From contig CALNVZ010000641.1 of NCBI GenBank assembly GCA_940671915.1, positions 10,790,221 through 10,854,220 of the forward strand: DNA of 64,000 bases, given 5' to 3'. Position numbers and translations under genes: made by a program. Below are positions 10,301 through 21,500 of the stretch, one piece after another (positions within the stretch are counted from its first letter, which is position 1; the number at the start of each line of letters is the position of its first letter). The notes beneath the pieces are model-generated. The model ran no database searches. It was given only the letters and a program-made list of their open reading frames with translations, and was not told the origin of the DNA. This DNA comes from Paracentrotus lividus. Lineage: Eukaryota > Echinodermata > Echinoidea > Camarodonta > Echinidae.

Positions 10301-13191
10301 CTCCAGCTCGAGGATTGGGCGGTATCTCTCGAATTGTAGAGATGCGTACTTCCATTGTACTCAGACTTGTCGTCTACCTGACATTGGCTCTTAGTAGCCA
10401 CTCCAGGGAGCGGCTCCTTCTCCGACTCGCACACCAGTTTACCTGGAGCGGAGTTGGATTTTGATCGGGAGCGCGCTGGGAGTTTCGTCTCCGAGGACTG
10501 GTCCCTCTCCGCTGGAGGTGGCCCGGCTGCTAGCCCTGTGGAGGAGCCTAATGTTTCTCCCCAGGGGCATGCCTTTCGTGTGACTCTACCTTTCGTGTCG
10601 ATTTTCAGCGGACCCGTCACTCCAGGGCTGGGGCGGCCTGGTGAGGTATGTGGGACCGAGGGGGACTGGTCTCACTGACTCCTCCCATCTTGTGTTGAGA
10701 GATTGTTGGCGGTCAGATCACCCGTGGATCTTTTTCAGGATCGACTATTAGGCGCTCGTTCTCTTTTTGACGGACAATGTGAGCGTGGCGGCTTACATCA
10801 ATCGTGCAAGGAGGCACAACTCCCGGAGCTTGAACCGCTTGACGGCTCAACTGTGGAGATGATGCAGGGAGAGAGTTCCTCCGTCTGCCCTCGTATCTAC
10901 CTGGGTCGGGAGAATGTTTATAGCGGGCTCCTGTCACGGCAAATCTCTCCCCGAATGGTCTCTCCGTCAGACCTTTCGAGCGGCTGATGGCGAGTGGACC
11001 GAGAGCGTACGTTCAAGACGCTGTCTCGTTCAGCTGAGTGGGTTGAGAATTTTGCATTCCCCCGCTTTTTCCGCTGATCCCCTAGTGCTAGCCAAGCAGT
11101 GGAGGACGGGGCTTGGATGATCTATATGCCCGCACTGGCCGGGCTAGACCATGGTTCCTCGCCTGTCGCGAGCTTGTGGTCGGCCGTCCGTGACCCCTCC
11201 TCGATGGCAGGACGTTGTGCAGCCAGCCGTTTCTCCGGCGCTCTTTCAGAGCACCCGACTCGCTTCGCTTGACTGCTTGGCAGTTGTCAGGTCGCAGGCA
11301 ATCTCGTCTGGCTTCTCGGAGAGGGCTCGGCTCTCATGGCCGGGGCGGAGGAGTCGACGCTAACGTGTTATAACTCCCGTCTCTGCCTTTTCTGAGTGTT
11401 GCGAAGAGAAGGGTTGCTCCCCAGAGGGACCCCCTGCCCGGTCTTAGCGGATTTTTTTAATCACTTTTGACAAGGGCCGTTCTCTTTCGACCTTACGAGG
11501 CTTCTGTTTTTCTGCCATTGCGGCAATTTCACGATGGTTTTCATGACGGTCTAACGTTTTCACTCTCCCGAGTCCGCTTGCTTAGGTTTCCTTTTGCGAA
11601 GACCTACAGTCTATCCTTTAGCTCCTTCTTGGATTTTGCCTAAGGTTTTGGAGGCTGTTTTGCTAACCCTCCTTTCGAGCCGTTGTCGGAAGCATCGTTT
11701 CACCTCTTGAGTTAAGACTGTCTTCTTGGTGGCGGTGGCCTTAGGCCACAGACGAAGTTCGCTTCTTGCCTTAGTGTTACTGAGGGCCACATCAGGTTCG
11801 AACCTCGGGAGTACGTCTTCGCCCTGAACCTCGTTTCATTGCGAAGAACCAGACTGCTTCTTTGGGACCGGTGGAGAGCTTCTCAAAAGTCTCTCTCCTT
11901 CTCTTTGGTCGGAGGATAAGGTTTGTGTCCGGTTAGGCCCTTAAGGGTACCATCTCCAGATCGCGAATCTCGTCGTAGAGTTAAACCTTCATCACTCGAG
12001 ATTCCTTTTCTGCCGTTTTCCCGACTCCATCTCCAGATGGTTCGTGGAGGGACTTAGCGGCGGGTCCTGACGCTTTTGATGTCAGGAAGGGCCCCAAGCT
12101 CTCGATACCAGGGTATCAGCGCTTCTTGGGCGCTCTTTGCAGGCGTTCCCACTGAGGATGTTTTGAAGGCAGCGTTCTGATGCTCTTGTTTTCCTTCATT
12201 TCATTTTTCCTACGTGACGTTTGCACGGGTGAGGAGTGTTTTGGTGTCTCGGCGTTGTCGGCGGCCACCGCGAGACTATCTAAGTCTCTTAGCCCCCCCC
12301 CCCACCTCTCGTTTTGTCCACCTAGGGTTCGGTGCTGGTCTGTTTGGACTAAGCAAGGTAAGAGAGGGTCATGGTGATTTTGAAGTAAATTAGTAAAATT
12401 AGCACTAATTTTATTATTTACGAGATTTCACATGACCCTCTCTTAGCCCCTCCTCCGGCCCCAGCCTTGTTCTCTATGACGAGTGTCGAATTGGGTTGGT
12501 TCAGAATGAAGATATATGCCTTAGTGGTCAGCGCCACCTCGTGTCAGGCAGGCGTGAGGCAGGGTATTATGGAGGGGTAGGGAAGTAGGAAAATGTTTGT
12601 AGTCTATTGTTGGTTCGGTCTATAGCTTGTTGTCTCGGCATAGCAAGGTAAGAGAGGGTCATGTGATTATCTCGTAAATAATAAAATTAGTGCTAATTTT
12701 ACTAGTTATGCACATCATAACTTGGGTGTGAACAAAGAGGGCAGGATTCATTTTGGATCACACCATGTCATTTGTTGAATTTTGTTATGTAACGATTTTT
12801 ACAATATTTTAACATGCAGGTCACTGGTATGGAGAAATGCCCGACTTCCCCACCTGCCAATGGCGTCTACATCTCGGGTTTGCACCTCCACAACGGTCAC
12901 TGGGACTCCAAGCGCTCCCTTATCCAGCTCCCAAACACCACCTCTAAAAACGTCCACCAATCTTCACCCCTCCCCGTTGTCTGGCTCAAGCCTGCAGTCA
13001 TTGACCACCATGCAAGTGGAGGCAGTAAAAAAGGATCACCACTCTCTACCTACCAATGCCCGGTCCACATTGGTGCCGTGCGTACGGAGGAACTGGAAGG
13101 GAGTGAGCCGGTACTGAAGCTGGAGTTACCCTGCACTTTGGATTCTGACATGTGGAAACTGAAGAGGGTCTACGCTACATCCTCATTCTGA
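665..13191 (+). CDS. dynein heavy chain-like protein, C-terminal part (partial at 5' end; possibly DNHD1-like)
   Basis: Dynein heavy chains are ATP-driven microtubule motors; this is the 3' end of one. Exons read as 665-780, 1263-1461, 2806-2941, 3567-3664, 3999-4194, 4864-5069, 5647-6199 and 12820-13191 (stop TGA), all with GT/AG borders. Recognisable pieces in order are GHWLIL followed by NCQ (AAA6 strand), FKLIFITTADSMTPLP, MVFCMALLHTVLSHRRLFYQLGF, then LVYGGHADILDD, which corresponds to the YGGRVTDDWD region of dyneins. The last exon carries the dynein C-terminal signature, with GVYISGLHLHNGHWD and STYQCPVHIG. Phases agree throughout, except that exons 665-780 and 2806-2941 each need one extra base to stay open. 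The sequence is divergent from axonemal dyneins, so DNHD1 is a guess; membership of the dynein family is secure. Upstream exons lie outside the window. Confidence 0.8.
1428..1945 (+). repeat. tandem repeat of exon end plus splice donor, about 156-bp unit, ~3.3 copies
   Basis: The last bases of the dynein-like exon ending at 1461 and the start of its intron recur downstream. The core around the donor (ccaggtaagaatactgttct at 1458) is seen again near 1614, 1770 and, decayed, 1928. Each copy also carries the downstream phrase with gatcagttaggtcct and the aagcttgattgatag stretch. Divergence increases in the later copies. Confidence 0.85.
1973..2710. mobile_element. piggyBac-like MITE with TTAA target duplication
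   Basis: The element starts CCCTAATC and ends GATTAGGG and is flanked on both sides by TTAA (1969-1972 and 2711-2714), the signature target duplication of the piggyBac superfamily. Just inside each end is the palindrome gggggggccatgatggccc (near 2012 and 2673). The interior is AT-rich with no transposase reading frame, so it is non-autonomous. It lies in an intron of the dynein-like gene. Confidence 0.75.
4238..4408. mobile_element. MITE, family with GGTGGTGTTTCA termini (copy 1)
   Basis: A 171-bp unit has inverted ends: gggtggtgtttcaccaag on the left and, on the other strand at the right end, gggtggtgtttcaacaag. It contains tgttcttgggtgctatacta and ctgatcaccagtcg, which identify relatives at 5110-5272 and 57700-57876. 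It is non-coding and lies within an intron of the dynein-like gene. Confidence 0.75.
5110..5272. mobile_element. MITE, same family, degraded copy 2
   Basis: This stretch shares tgttcttgggtgctatacta and a right arm (gttcgtaagttatgaaacga) with the MITE at 4238-4408. Its left terminus has decayed, so the boundaries are approximate. It is intronic in the dynein-like gene. Confidence 0.6.
6583..6750 (+). repeat. left inverted terminal repeat of DIRS-like element
   Basis: Reverse complement of 12505-12669 with a few mismatches and indels. It starts taatcacatgaccctctctt and ends at tatatcttcatt. The similarity is about 160 bp long, and the larger differences lie near its outer third. Confidence 0.9.
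7530..7870 (+). pseudogene. gag-like ORF1 remnant of the DIRS-like element
   Basis: From an ATG near 7533 the plus strand reads MDSRSDSLTTQTTSELAALV, then a serine- and lysine-rich stretch (about 7720-7790) typical of the low-complexity start of DIRS ORF1 proteins. A stop (taa near 7670) interrupts it. Assignment rests on position upstream of the RNase H and recombinase remnants and on composition, not on a conserved domain. Confidence 0.45.
7880..8790 (+). repeat. tandem repeat A inside the DIRS-like element, ~305-bp unit, 3 copies
   Basis: The phrase gcggtttctgtctcacttag, followed by gggatgagagtcgtgc, occurs near 7900, 8205 and 8512. Each copy continues with gccgagtacggttt, a GC-rich spacer, and then cttgggatacgcccaa with cggga gttcgtt. 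Copies differ by small indels that break any shared reading frame. Confidence 0.85.
8860..9990 (+). repeat. tandem repeat B inside the DIRS-like element, ~160-bp unit, about 6 copies
   Basis: The core ggtgacgggactagctaccc recurs, with variation, near 8909, 9262, 9431, 9599, 9760 and 9917. It alternates with taccaagcggggtt, cctatccctcgggcttcg and gacactggcctggtc. The period is unrelated to array A just upstream, and copies vary in length. Confidence 0.85.
10330..11000 (+). pseudogene. RT edge and RNase H remnant of the DIRS-like element
   Basis: Near 10338 the plus strand reads RDAYFH, a conserved reverse transcriptase motif, but the catalytic core that should follow is absent. From about 10765, with frameshifts, it reads LFTDNVSVAAYINR then SRSLNRLTAQLW and PGSENV with LSRQ, matching the DIRS RNase H pattern (TDN..VAYIN, then NVIADALSR). 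The reading needs several frame changes, so it is a dead copy. Confidence 0.7.
11380..12200 (+). pseudogene. tyrosine recombinase remnant of the DIRS-like element
   Basis: Downstream of the RNase H remnant, broken frames resemble a DIRS recombinase. A segment near 11700-11790 reads like a helix with ATDE followed by basic residues. Near 12140-12230, pieces reading EDVLKAAF and then SFHFSYVTF resemble the C-terminal region that follows the catalytic tyrosine. No intact catalytic R-H-R-Y set can be assembled. The assignment is mostly by order and weak similarity. Confidence 0.5.
12357..12446 (+). repeat. internal complementary region of the DIRS-like element
   Basis: The first half (taagagagggtcatggtgat to gaagtaaat) is the reverse complement of the left end of the element (from 6572). 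The second half (agtaaaattagcactaattt to ccctctctta) is the reverse complement of the right end (12646-12703). The two termini are thus copied joined together inside the element, as in the DIRS replication model, and they define the outer boundaries. Confidence 0.8.
12505..12669 (-). repeat. right inverted terminal repeat of DIRS-like element
   Basis: Reverse complement of 6583-6750. The two share long near-identical blocks, including cctgcctcacgcctgcctga read on the minus strand. Confidence 0.9.
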
Positions 13192-14184
13192 ATCTAATAT
13201 CGTTTTCATACAAGGTGAATGCGTATCCTGTCCACTCTCATTACAGTGAGCACAAATACAAGATTGCTTTGATAACAATGACAATCTTCCGACACCTATT
13301 TTTTGTCAACATTCATGATTGTGCTCACTATTCAATATAATGAGATTTTGTTAAAACAAGGTATTTTGTTTGGTCCTAATCACCTCATTACAACAGGAAT
13401 TGACTGCATAATGAAAGGCTGTATAGAGAACGTGACTGTGAATTTTGTATAGCAAAAAGAGGCGCACGTACAAGAAACATCTTGTATCAATATACATCTA
13501 AAAATGTATTTTTTTAGGAGTCTAATTATAAGCTTTTATTCCCTTTCAATTTGGTTTGCAGTTAAAAAGATGCTTAAAACTATTCATTTGTGGTGCGACA
13601 ATTTACTATACAACAGAAGTATTCATTAACAGAATTTGTTATAAATCTTAAAGCTATACAGTTGTCCCTGGTCACACCAACACATTCATGTAGGCAATCC
13701 ACTCTAATGTCTCGCAAACTTTACGTAAGATATAGCACAATATAGACATGCTCTTTTGGTAGAATCTTTAAATCTTTGTTTATCACCATATATCTTTTTT
13801 ATTTTCAAATTTATTTTCGAGAAATACTAATTAATTAATTAATTCCTCTGAAATGTCACTGTGAAATCATCTTACTTTACAATCCCATTTGTTTCTTTAT
13901 TTCTGTATTGTATATGCAACATTAGATTTTATAGTTTGATAACAATTGAAATTTCTCATTTCAAATGATAAAATGGACTTTCTCTTTTTCTATTGATTCA
14001 TCATTCCGTCCAAGTTGTGCCATGTCAATAGTAAATGGAAATATGAAAATTGTTGATGAAATGTACTGCTAACTTCTTAATTTACAGCAATACCCTTTAA
14101 AAATTCACTGTATAGACATTTTGATCGATTATTTTTATCAAAATGGAAATCTTCTCTAGCAATGTGTATTAGTATGGTATACTT

Positions 14185-14254
<70 letters not shown>

Positions 14255-15240
14255 TTCTTGTGTAATAATTCATATTGGATTCATCTTTTAAGCACCTTGA
14301 TTGACAGAGTGGTTTAGATATAGTGTATTATATTACCATTCCATATTTCTATTTTATATACTGGGGGGTAATGTTGTTATCATTTTCTATTGTGTGTGAT
14401 ATCTCTTTTTATGTATGGTGTTTGACTGTTCAGAAAGTATATATAAAACTATATAAAATATGTAGTTTAAAGCTGGCTCTTGCATGATTGCAAATTACCA
14501 AGAATGAAAAATTTTGATAATGAATTATATTACATAAATTCCATACATTTTTGTACATAAGATATATTAAAATTTCTTTGCATTAGCTTGAAAACATCTA
14601 CACATTGAAAAAATATAGATATATATATTTATGTATGTGTCCCACCTATGTCATGCATATTACAGTATTCATGCTGAGAATCTAAGTGATTCTTTTTTTT
14701 CTTTTTAATTAAAATTGACTGGATTAAAATCATTATGTGTGGTTATCAACATAATGTACATGTATATTATACAGGTAATATAGGGAAAGTAGATTCACAT
14801 AGTTTTAAAGAATAGATGACCTTTTTGGAACTTATTCATGTGCTTACTGGTATTCTTGTGTAGCTTAATGTCAGTTTGATTTTTACATGCATTTATTTCA
14901 GATTACATACATTGTGCATAATTTGTATGTTATGAAAAACATAAAGCACTATAAGTCTTTCTTGAACATAAAGTCGTCCATGATAATTGTAAATACTGTA
15001 CTTACGTGTACTACTTAAAAGTATATATGACATTCCATCCATTCAATTCTATGAACTTCTATGCACCTTAGACCCACCATTTTTATCTCTTTGTATGATA
15101 GTACAAATGAATATAAAGTTTTATGTATATAAGATAGCACTTACATTTATTTATGTGAATTTGTTTAAAGAATAATGCTTGTTGTGTGAGAAATAAACCT
15201 GAAAATGTGGTAAAATCTCAAAAATACAATATAGACTTTG
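13192..15240 (+). other. probable 3' UTR of the dynein-like gene; AT-rich, with (TA)n at 14191-14241
   Basis: No coding region is recognisable. The sequence is strongly AT-rich and contains a perfect (TA)n run near 14191-14241. A canonical AATAAA lies at 15192-15197, about 2 kb after the stop codon, and is a candidate polyadenylation signal. The UTR assignment is inference. Confidence 0.4.
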
Positions 15241-16139
15241 CTGTTATTTCTAATAGACTAATTAACAATACATAATTGCACTGTCAGGGGGTGGGTGGAG
15301 ATTAATAACTTTTTTTATCTACAGTAGATATGGGAAGACTGGCCTTGGTACATGCAAAACAGCACTACGATAATAATGATACAAATAATGATAATAATAC
15401 TGAGATTTATAATGCGCCTTTTCCAATGGATACAAAGTGCTAAATTCATCCTCATGGAAATTTGAAGAAAAAGTTTATTCCATAAACTATACTTAAGCAA
15501 TTTGTCTTAAGTCTATGTGTTTTTCTAAGAATTTTGTCCAAGAAAAAAAATTCTTAGCCTTTATACCAAACATGTTGAGCACTTTGTCTGAGCTCAGAAA
15601 GCACCAAGCAAAAGTCTGAATTTTATTAACGTCGTCATTTTTAATATTTGTTGTCTCAAATGAGCTTGCCATGTAATCAACATTAAAATTAAGCCACTAG
15701 GTAGTAGGCTTAAAGTTAGGATAAAATTCTCATTTGTTATATGCGAATTGAAGGCGCAATTCCATTTAAGACTTTTGACTTAGCAAAAATCAAAGAATTT
15801 ATGCTTCGATCACTACCAAAAATAGGCTTGGACAGAATTCTTAGTAAGGCGTATTTATGGAATACGCATTTTAAAGAGAAGCAAAAATGCTTAAATTTCA
15901 TGCTTTTATGGAATACGGGTCCAGGAGTATGAAGGATAGAGATATGCTTATATTGGCTTTAAAGGAGGTAAGAGTCTTGCTTAGAGACGAAGAGAGCTTA
16001 TTCCAAGATCTACTGGTAGCCGATTTTACTGCATCTAATGTATTATTAGAAATAATCAGTGTGGTTATGATGTGATTTCCATTTGTGCAGATGTTGTTGA
16101 TGAGGTATAAGAAGGGTGTTCGGATACCAAGATAACATT
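15241..16139. other. intergenic segment between dynein-like gene and GH3 gene 1
   Basis: No gene is recognised. The segment around 15400-15440 (atttataatgcgccttttcc) is similar to short motifs near 27570 and 60990 (gatttgtaatgcgccaaatc), a dispersed repeat fragment. The two flanking genes are convergent, so both 3' ends lie here. Confidence 0.4.
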
Positions 16140-18534
16140 TTATGACGACTTAATTTCATGTTCATACATAACGTAAAGGGTGTCTACCGTGCGGATCCTC
16201 CTAGGCACTTTGTACTGGTTCGCCGTGGTACTGGTAGTATTCAACACGTGTTGTTTCAAATCATCAAACGTGCCGGGTTTCACAATGTGAACACGAGGGT
16301 GGGAAATGGAGGCTTCTCTTCGTAGTCTGTTGTAGTCACTGTTACCATCACGGAGCTCAGCATCGATCTAGATATTACACATGAAGAATTACCGGAAATG
16401 GGATGTTTGAGATCAATATAAGGGATAGATTCTTTATTTGCTACACTTACATGATTAAAATCAAATGAATAGGATTTCATACAGTAAAATGCAAAACAAA
16501 TAGTGGATCAATGACATCATCAGCTTATACTTACTGAATATGCATGAGACTATGCACAGACTTATTTTATCCCCCCCCCCAAAAAAAAAAGAAGCTAAAC
16601 TTACAAAAATCATAACTTTGTTATGTTTCAAAAGATTTGATGAAAACTTCAGTGTACTTTTATATTTTCCTGTACATTTGAAACCATCTGAATTTCAGCG
16701 TGGACCCCTCCTTTAAACAGAAGAAATAGATAAAAAGAGAAAACATACCGAGTTCATCATGTTCTTTGCCGTAACCTTTTCACCCGTGTTCTTAGTCTGG
16801 TCAAGCTCTAAGAATATCACATAGTACGGCATATCTTCATCTTTTTCAAATGCTGCCATATAAGATGGAAAAATATAATGAAAATAAGAGTCATTTGCTT
16901 TGACATACAATACATTTAAGTAATACAAAAAGGTCACACAAGCAAAATATTTTATGCCCGTTATGCTTTTCTTTTCTTCCTTTTTTTTTGGGGGGGGGAG
17001 GCAGTTTTCTCCCCCCCCCCTTTTTTCCCCCTTTTTTTTTGGTGTCCTCTTCGAGTAATCGTCTGGGTGTTTGTTTTGTTTTTTGTTTTTCGTTGAGACT
17101 TTTGTGTTATTTGGTCATTTCTCTGTTCACAATTTTATCATTATTATTATCATTTAATAATATGGCTAAATTTAAAAAAAAAATTATCCTTTTTTTTTTT
17201 TTTTTTTTTTTTGGGTGTCCGAAATATACTCATATTTATGTACCTCGATTAGTTTGACTTCTACCCCCCCCCCTCCCCTGAAACCGTGCTTGGGAATATA
17301 TTGAATTTAAATGCATATACTTTATATACCAAAAGATTTATAAATTAACTTGTAAAGATTGACAATACAACATTTCTACTTTTAAATAAATGTATATTGA
17401 TTGGTGTAGATTTAACAAGTTTAAATGAAGTTTTGGATGGCTTTATTTGATACAAAATCGAATTCAGCTTCATCTATAAAGACAGGTTGTTATTTTTTTA
17501 TTACCTGAGGACGATTTAGAAATAAGTTTACTCTCAGCCACAGCATACTCGACTAGTCTGACGTCATCAAATCGCCCCACGGCTGACTGAAGTCCTGCTT
17601 TAAGTACGACTTGGTTCATCTTCTCGTAACGCACGTTCAACATTAAGCCCAACCTGTCATCAACATGAAAATAAATAATGTAGCTAGTACATCACTTGCC
17701 ATAATAAGTACTTGTAATTATTGCAACATTACAAATGTATGTCTTTCAAATTAAACCGTTCTTAATATTTAATAGAATTCCATTCAACCATTTAATATTG
17801 TGGACAATTTCTGCTTATTTTTGGAAATGGGAAACCTGTCTCTTTTTTTTTTTTTCTTTTTTTCATTTCAAAGACTTTCAAAGAGGTTGTAATTAGAATA
17901 ATTATATCTAGCAAAATATAATAAACGCCTGAACAACAAGAAACTGACTTTAATTGGGCTTATCGGGCCAATAAAGGTTCATTACAACCATTTTGCAATA
18001 CGGGACTAAATTTCAAATGTGCGTTTTCTTATATCGTGCCTAGGAAAAACTGTATCGACGTGGTCTTTATCCCGGGCCACACTTTTAAGGGTACCTAGCG
18101 CCCATGGGCACTATTTCCTTTGTTTAAGAGATTGGTAGCACTCACCGATACATGAATTCGAAGGTAGGACATGCATGGTGATAGCCAGTTATCCGAATTA
18201 CGTCTCCTACTCGATAGCGGTAGAGGCCACTATCTTGAGTAAAGACCAGTTCATACTCCTGTCCAATCTCGAGTTCATCGAGGAAGAACGTCTGAGGCTG
18301 AGTCTCATTCCTGTTGTATAAAGATGTCATAATACCATTTTAGAGTGGAAATCACAATATCATGCAAAAATATAGTTGATTTTATTTCGTATCGAAAGCG
18401 TTAAGGCTAGTTTTTTTTTCCTTCAAACAGACACACATATTAAAAAATGCTTTACCCGTGGGGATGGTAGGAGAATCACTGTAATGCGCTGCCCTTAAAA
18501 AAATAAATAATAATAATACAAATAAATAAATGAA

Positions 18535-18569
<35 letters not shown>

Positions 18570-21500
18570 AATAGTAATGATAATAAAATAAAAATAAAAA
18601 ATGAAAATAAATAGAATAATAATAATAATACATAAATAGATAAAAATGATAATAATAATAATAATAAATGAAATGAAAATAAAATAAGATTTAAACAAGA
18701 ATAATGAATGAATGAATAAATAAATGAATAAGTATGATAAGATTAAAAAAAAAAAAATACTGTAAATAAGAACAAATATAAAGATTTTGGGGTGAGATTT
18801 GCGGGTGATCCCCCTTTTTTTTACGCAGGCAGATCCGCACCTGCACTGTAAAAAAAAACATGATATGTTCTGATATCGTTTTCACGTGTAGACATGAATG
18901 ATTGGTATAAAGAAGCATAAACAAACGTAAACAAACTCACGAATCTTCTAGTTTGATGAACTCGAAGAAGGCATTGGTAGTCCAGAAGACTATACCACGA
19001 TTGTCATCATAATGCCATGGGCATAGTCCTTGATGAAGGCCCTCCGATGTCCCGAATCCAAATTGGGCAAAAGGTAGGCCTGTGATCAAGAGTGTATTGT
19101 ATTATAGTTATTTTTCGTGTGAAAAATAATTATAGAAAGAATGTTGATGGTAACAATCAGAAGACGAAAGAAAAAAAAAATAGTTTGGATACATAATAAG
19201 GGGGACAGCGTAATTCTGACATTCCTAAAGCTTGGGGAGAATCTGAAATAAGTAACCGAAATGGGTGAAGGAAAGTAGAAAGATCATTGTTGTGTTATCG
19301 TTGTTGTTTTTTTCATCCCCTTTATCCCATATTCCCCCATCCAATGTATACCTGTTTTCTGTAAATGGAAGCGTATACAAGATCTTTTGATTTTGTTAAA
19401 CAAATCTTTTTGGAATTTGTTTGATTTTCATTTTAGCTATGAATTAATTTCTCGATGTTACGACCAAATAGCTTAAAAACAAAACAAAGATAAACGAAAT
19501 CTATAAGCAGGCAATTACCTTTTGCATATTTTGCTTTGACGTCAGGCCAGATTCCAACGTTTTCCACAGCTACTAGCACTTTAAGGTTGGGCCACACCCT
19601 TTTCATGATTCCATCAAATCCTTTCTCGAACTGTCTTCTAAGCTCGCCCGCCCTCTCCGGGTAGCCATTGCCAAGAGCCTCTTCAAGTGATGATCTGATG
19701 TCAGCATTGATCTTCACATCATCATTGATGGTTCCATTGTCAATGTCGTTAACGATGTCTTCCCAACATGACTCAAGTTGTTTCATCATACTGTCAATGG
19801 CTCCAATAAACACAGCTGCAAAGACACCAAGGTTTCGATCAAGGAGAGCAAAAAGGAGGTGGATGTAATTGGCCTCTTTGAAGGATTTGATACGGAAACC
19901 AGCAGGGGGTGTTGTGTAGCAGGATGCCATGAAACCATCCTCATATAGAGATATCCCTGAACGGATACTCCCGCCGCTTTCTGCGCGAGATATCGCTGGC
20001 TCTGTGTAGTGAAACATTCTCTTCTGAAGCAGTCCTAGATCTGGACATGTTTCATGGAGGATGACAAACAGTACGTCAAACCATCTTGTCAAAGTCTTTC
20101 TGTGATCTCTTTGTGGGAAATACTTAGATGGACCGGTTGTACCGGAGGTCTGTATGAAAGCCGTTGGCTTCGTCTGGGTCATGACACAATCCTCACCAGC
20201 CATCACACGCTCGACATAGGGTTTATAATCTTCATAGGTCGTCAGCGGATGGCGTTGGCGGAACTCCTCTGCGGATGCGATGTCTCCGAGCTTGAACTTC
20301 CTTCCGTAGTCCGTGTCCCGGTGTTCTTTGAGAACTCTCATAAGGAATTCCTCCTGTGCACGACGAGGGTACTTCCATGATGTCTTCAGCTGACGAAGGG
20401 CAATGTTTCCCCTGTAGTAAGACGTTCCAGCGAAGAACAAATGGTGTAGGACTGATATGACTCCTTGCTCAGGAGACGGGCGCAAGGTCAGGATCCACAA
20501 GAACAGGATAGACAGGCATGACGCAGTGAGAGCCAGGAATCCTAAAGAGAACACAATCCTAAAATTATGGTACAGATAATATGATAAAGCGTATAAAGCG
20601 TTGACAACATATGTCGATGGAATTTAGTTCCTTTACGATATACCTCGGGACAACTACCTCCTAGGACAACTAGTTCGTTTTCTCTTACCTGGGACTGGGA
20701 CAACTACCTCCTAGGATAGTTCCTTGAATATTATTTAGGGACAAATTATTACTCGCTATGAACTTCTTTGACTTAACCCTGTCATAGGACGACTATCTTC
20801 TGAACTATTACCCCGGGATGACTCCTATATTTCGATTGAATTTCGTTCCTTGAATATACCACAGGGCAACTACCTTCTAGGACAACTAGTTCCTTGGCTA
20901 TCGTTTAAGGATAATTAACTGTTGGGATCTCTGACTTTAACCCTGCAACAACAGCCTCCTAAATCTTCTGAACTATTGTCCCGAAATGACTCATATGTCG
21001 ATGGTATTTAGTTCCTTGACGATATACCTCAGGACAACTACCTCCTAGGACAACTGGTCGTTTTCTTTTGCCTGGGACAACTTCCTCCTAGGACAACTAG
21101 TTCGTTTTCTTTTACCTGGAACTGGGACAACTACCTCCTAGGTTAACTAGTTGATTCACTTTAACTTGAGACAACCTCCTCCTAGGATAGTTCCTTGAAT
21201 ATTATTTAGAGACAATTACTCGCTATGGAATTCTTTGACTTTACCCTGTCAAAGGACAACAGCCTCCTAGGACAACTATCTTCAGAACTATTACCCCGGG
21301 ATGACTCCTATATTTCGACTGAATTTCGTTCCTTGACTATACCACAGGGCAACTACCTTCTAGGACAACTAGTTCCTTGGCTATCATTTAAGGACAATTA
21401 ACTGTTGTGGTCTCTGACTTTATCCCTGCAACAACAGCTTCCTAGGACAATTATCTTCTGAACTATTACCCCGAAATTACTCCTATGTCGATTGAAATTA

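Larger units (their letters stand above)
6572..12703 (+). mobile_element. decayed DIRS-like tyrosine-recombinase retrotransposon
   Basis: DIRS elements replicate through reverse transcription and integrate with a tyrosine recombinase; they have inverted rather than direct terminal repeats and an internal complementary region. All three hallmarks are visible here: inverted terminal repeats at 6583-6750 and 12505-12669, an internal complementary region at 12357-12446, and remnants of gag-like, RNase H and recombinase coding sequence in plus orientation. Almost all of the reverse transcriptase core is missing between about 10340 and 10600, and the frames are full of stops, so the copy cannot be autonomous. 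It sits in sense orientation in the last intron of the dynein-like gene. No flanking target duplication is evident, as expected for DIRS. Confidence 0.8.

Noticed and set aside
9769-10620. 283-residue open frame on the minus strand
   Set aside because: It lies opposite the gag and RT-edge remnants of the DIRS-like element. It is GC-rich with no motif, and is the shadow of the decayed element.
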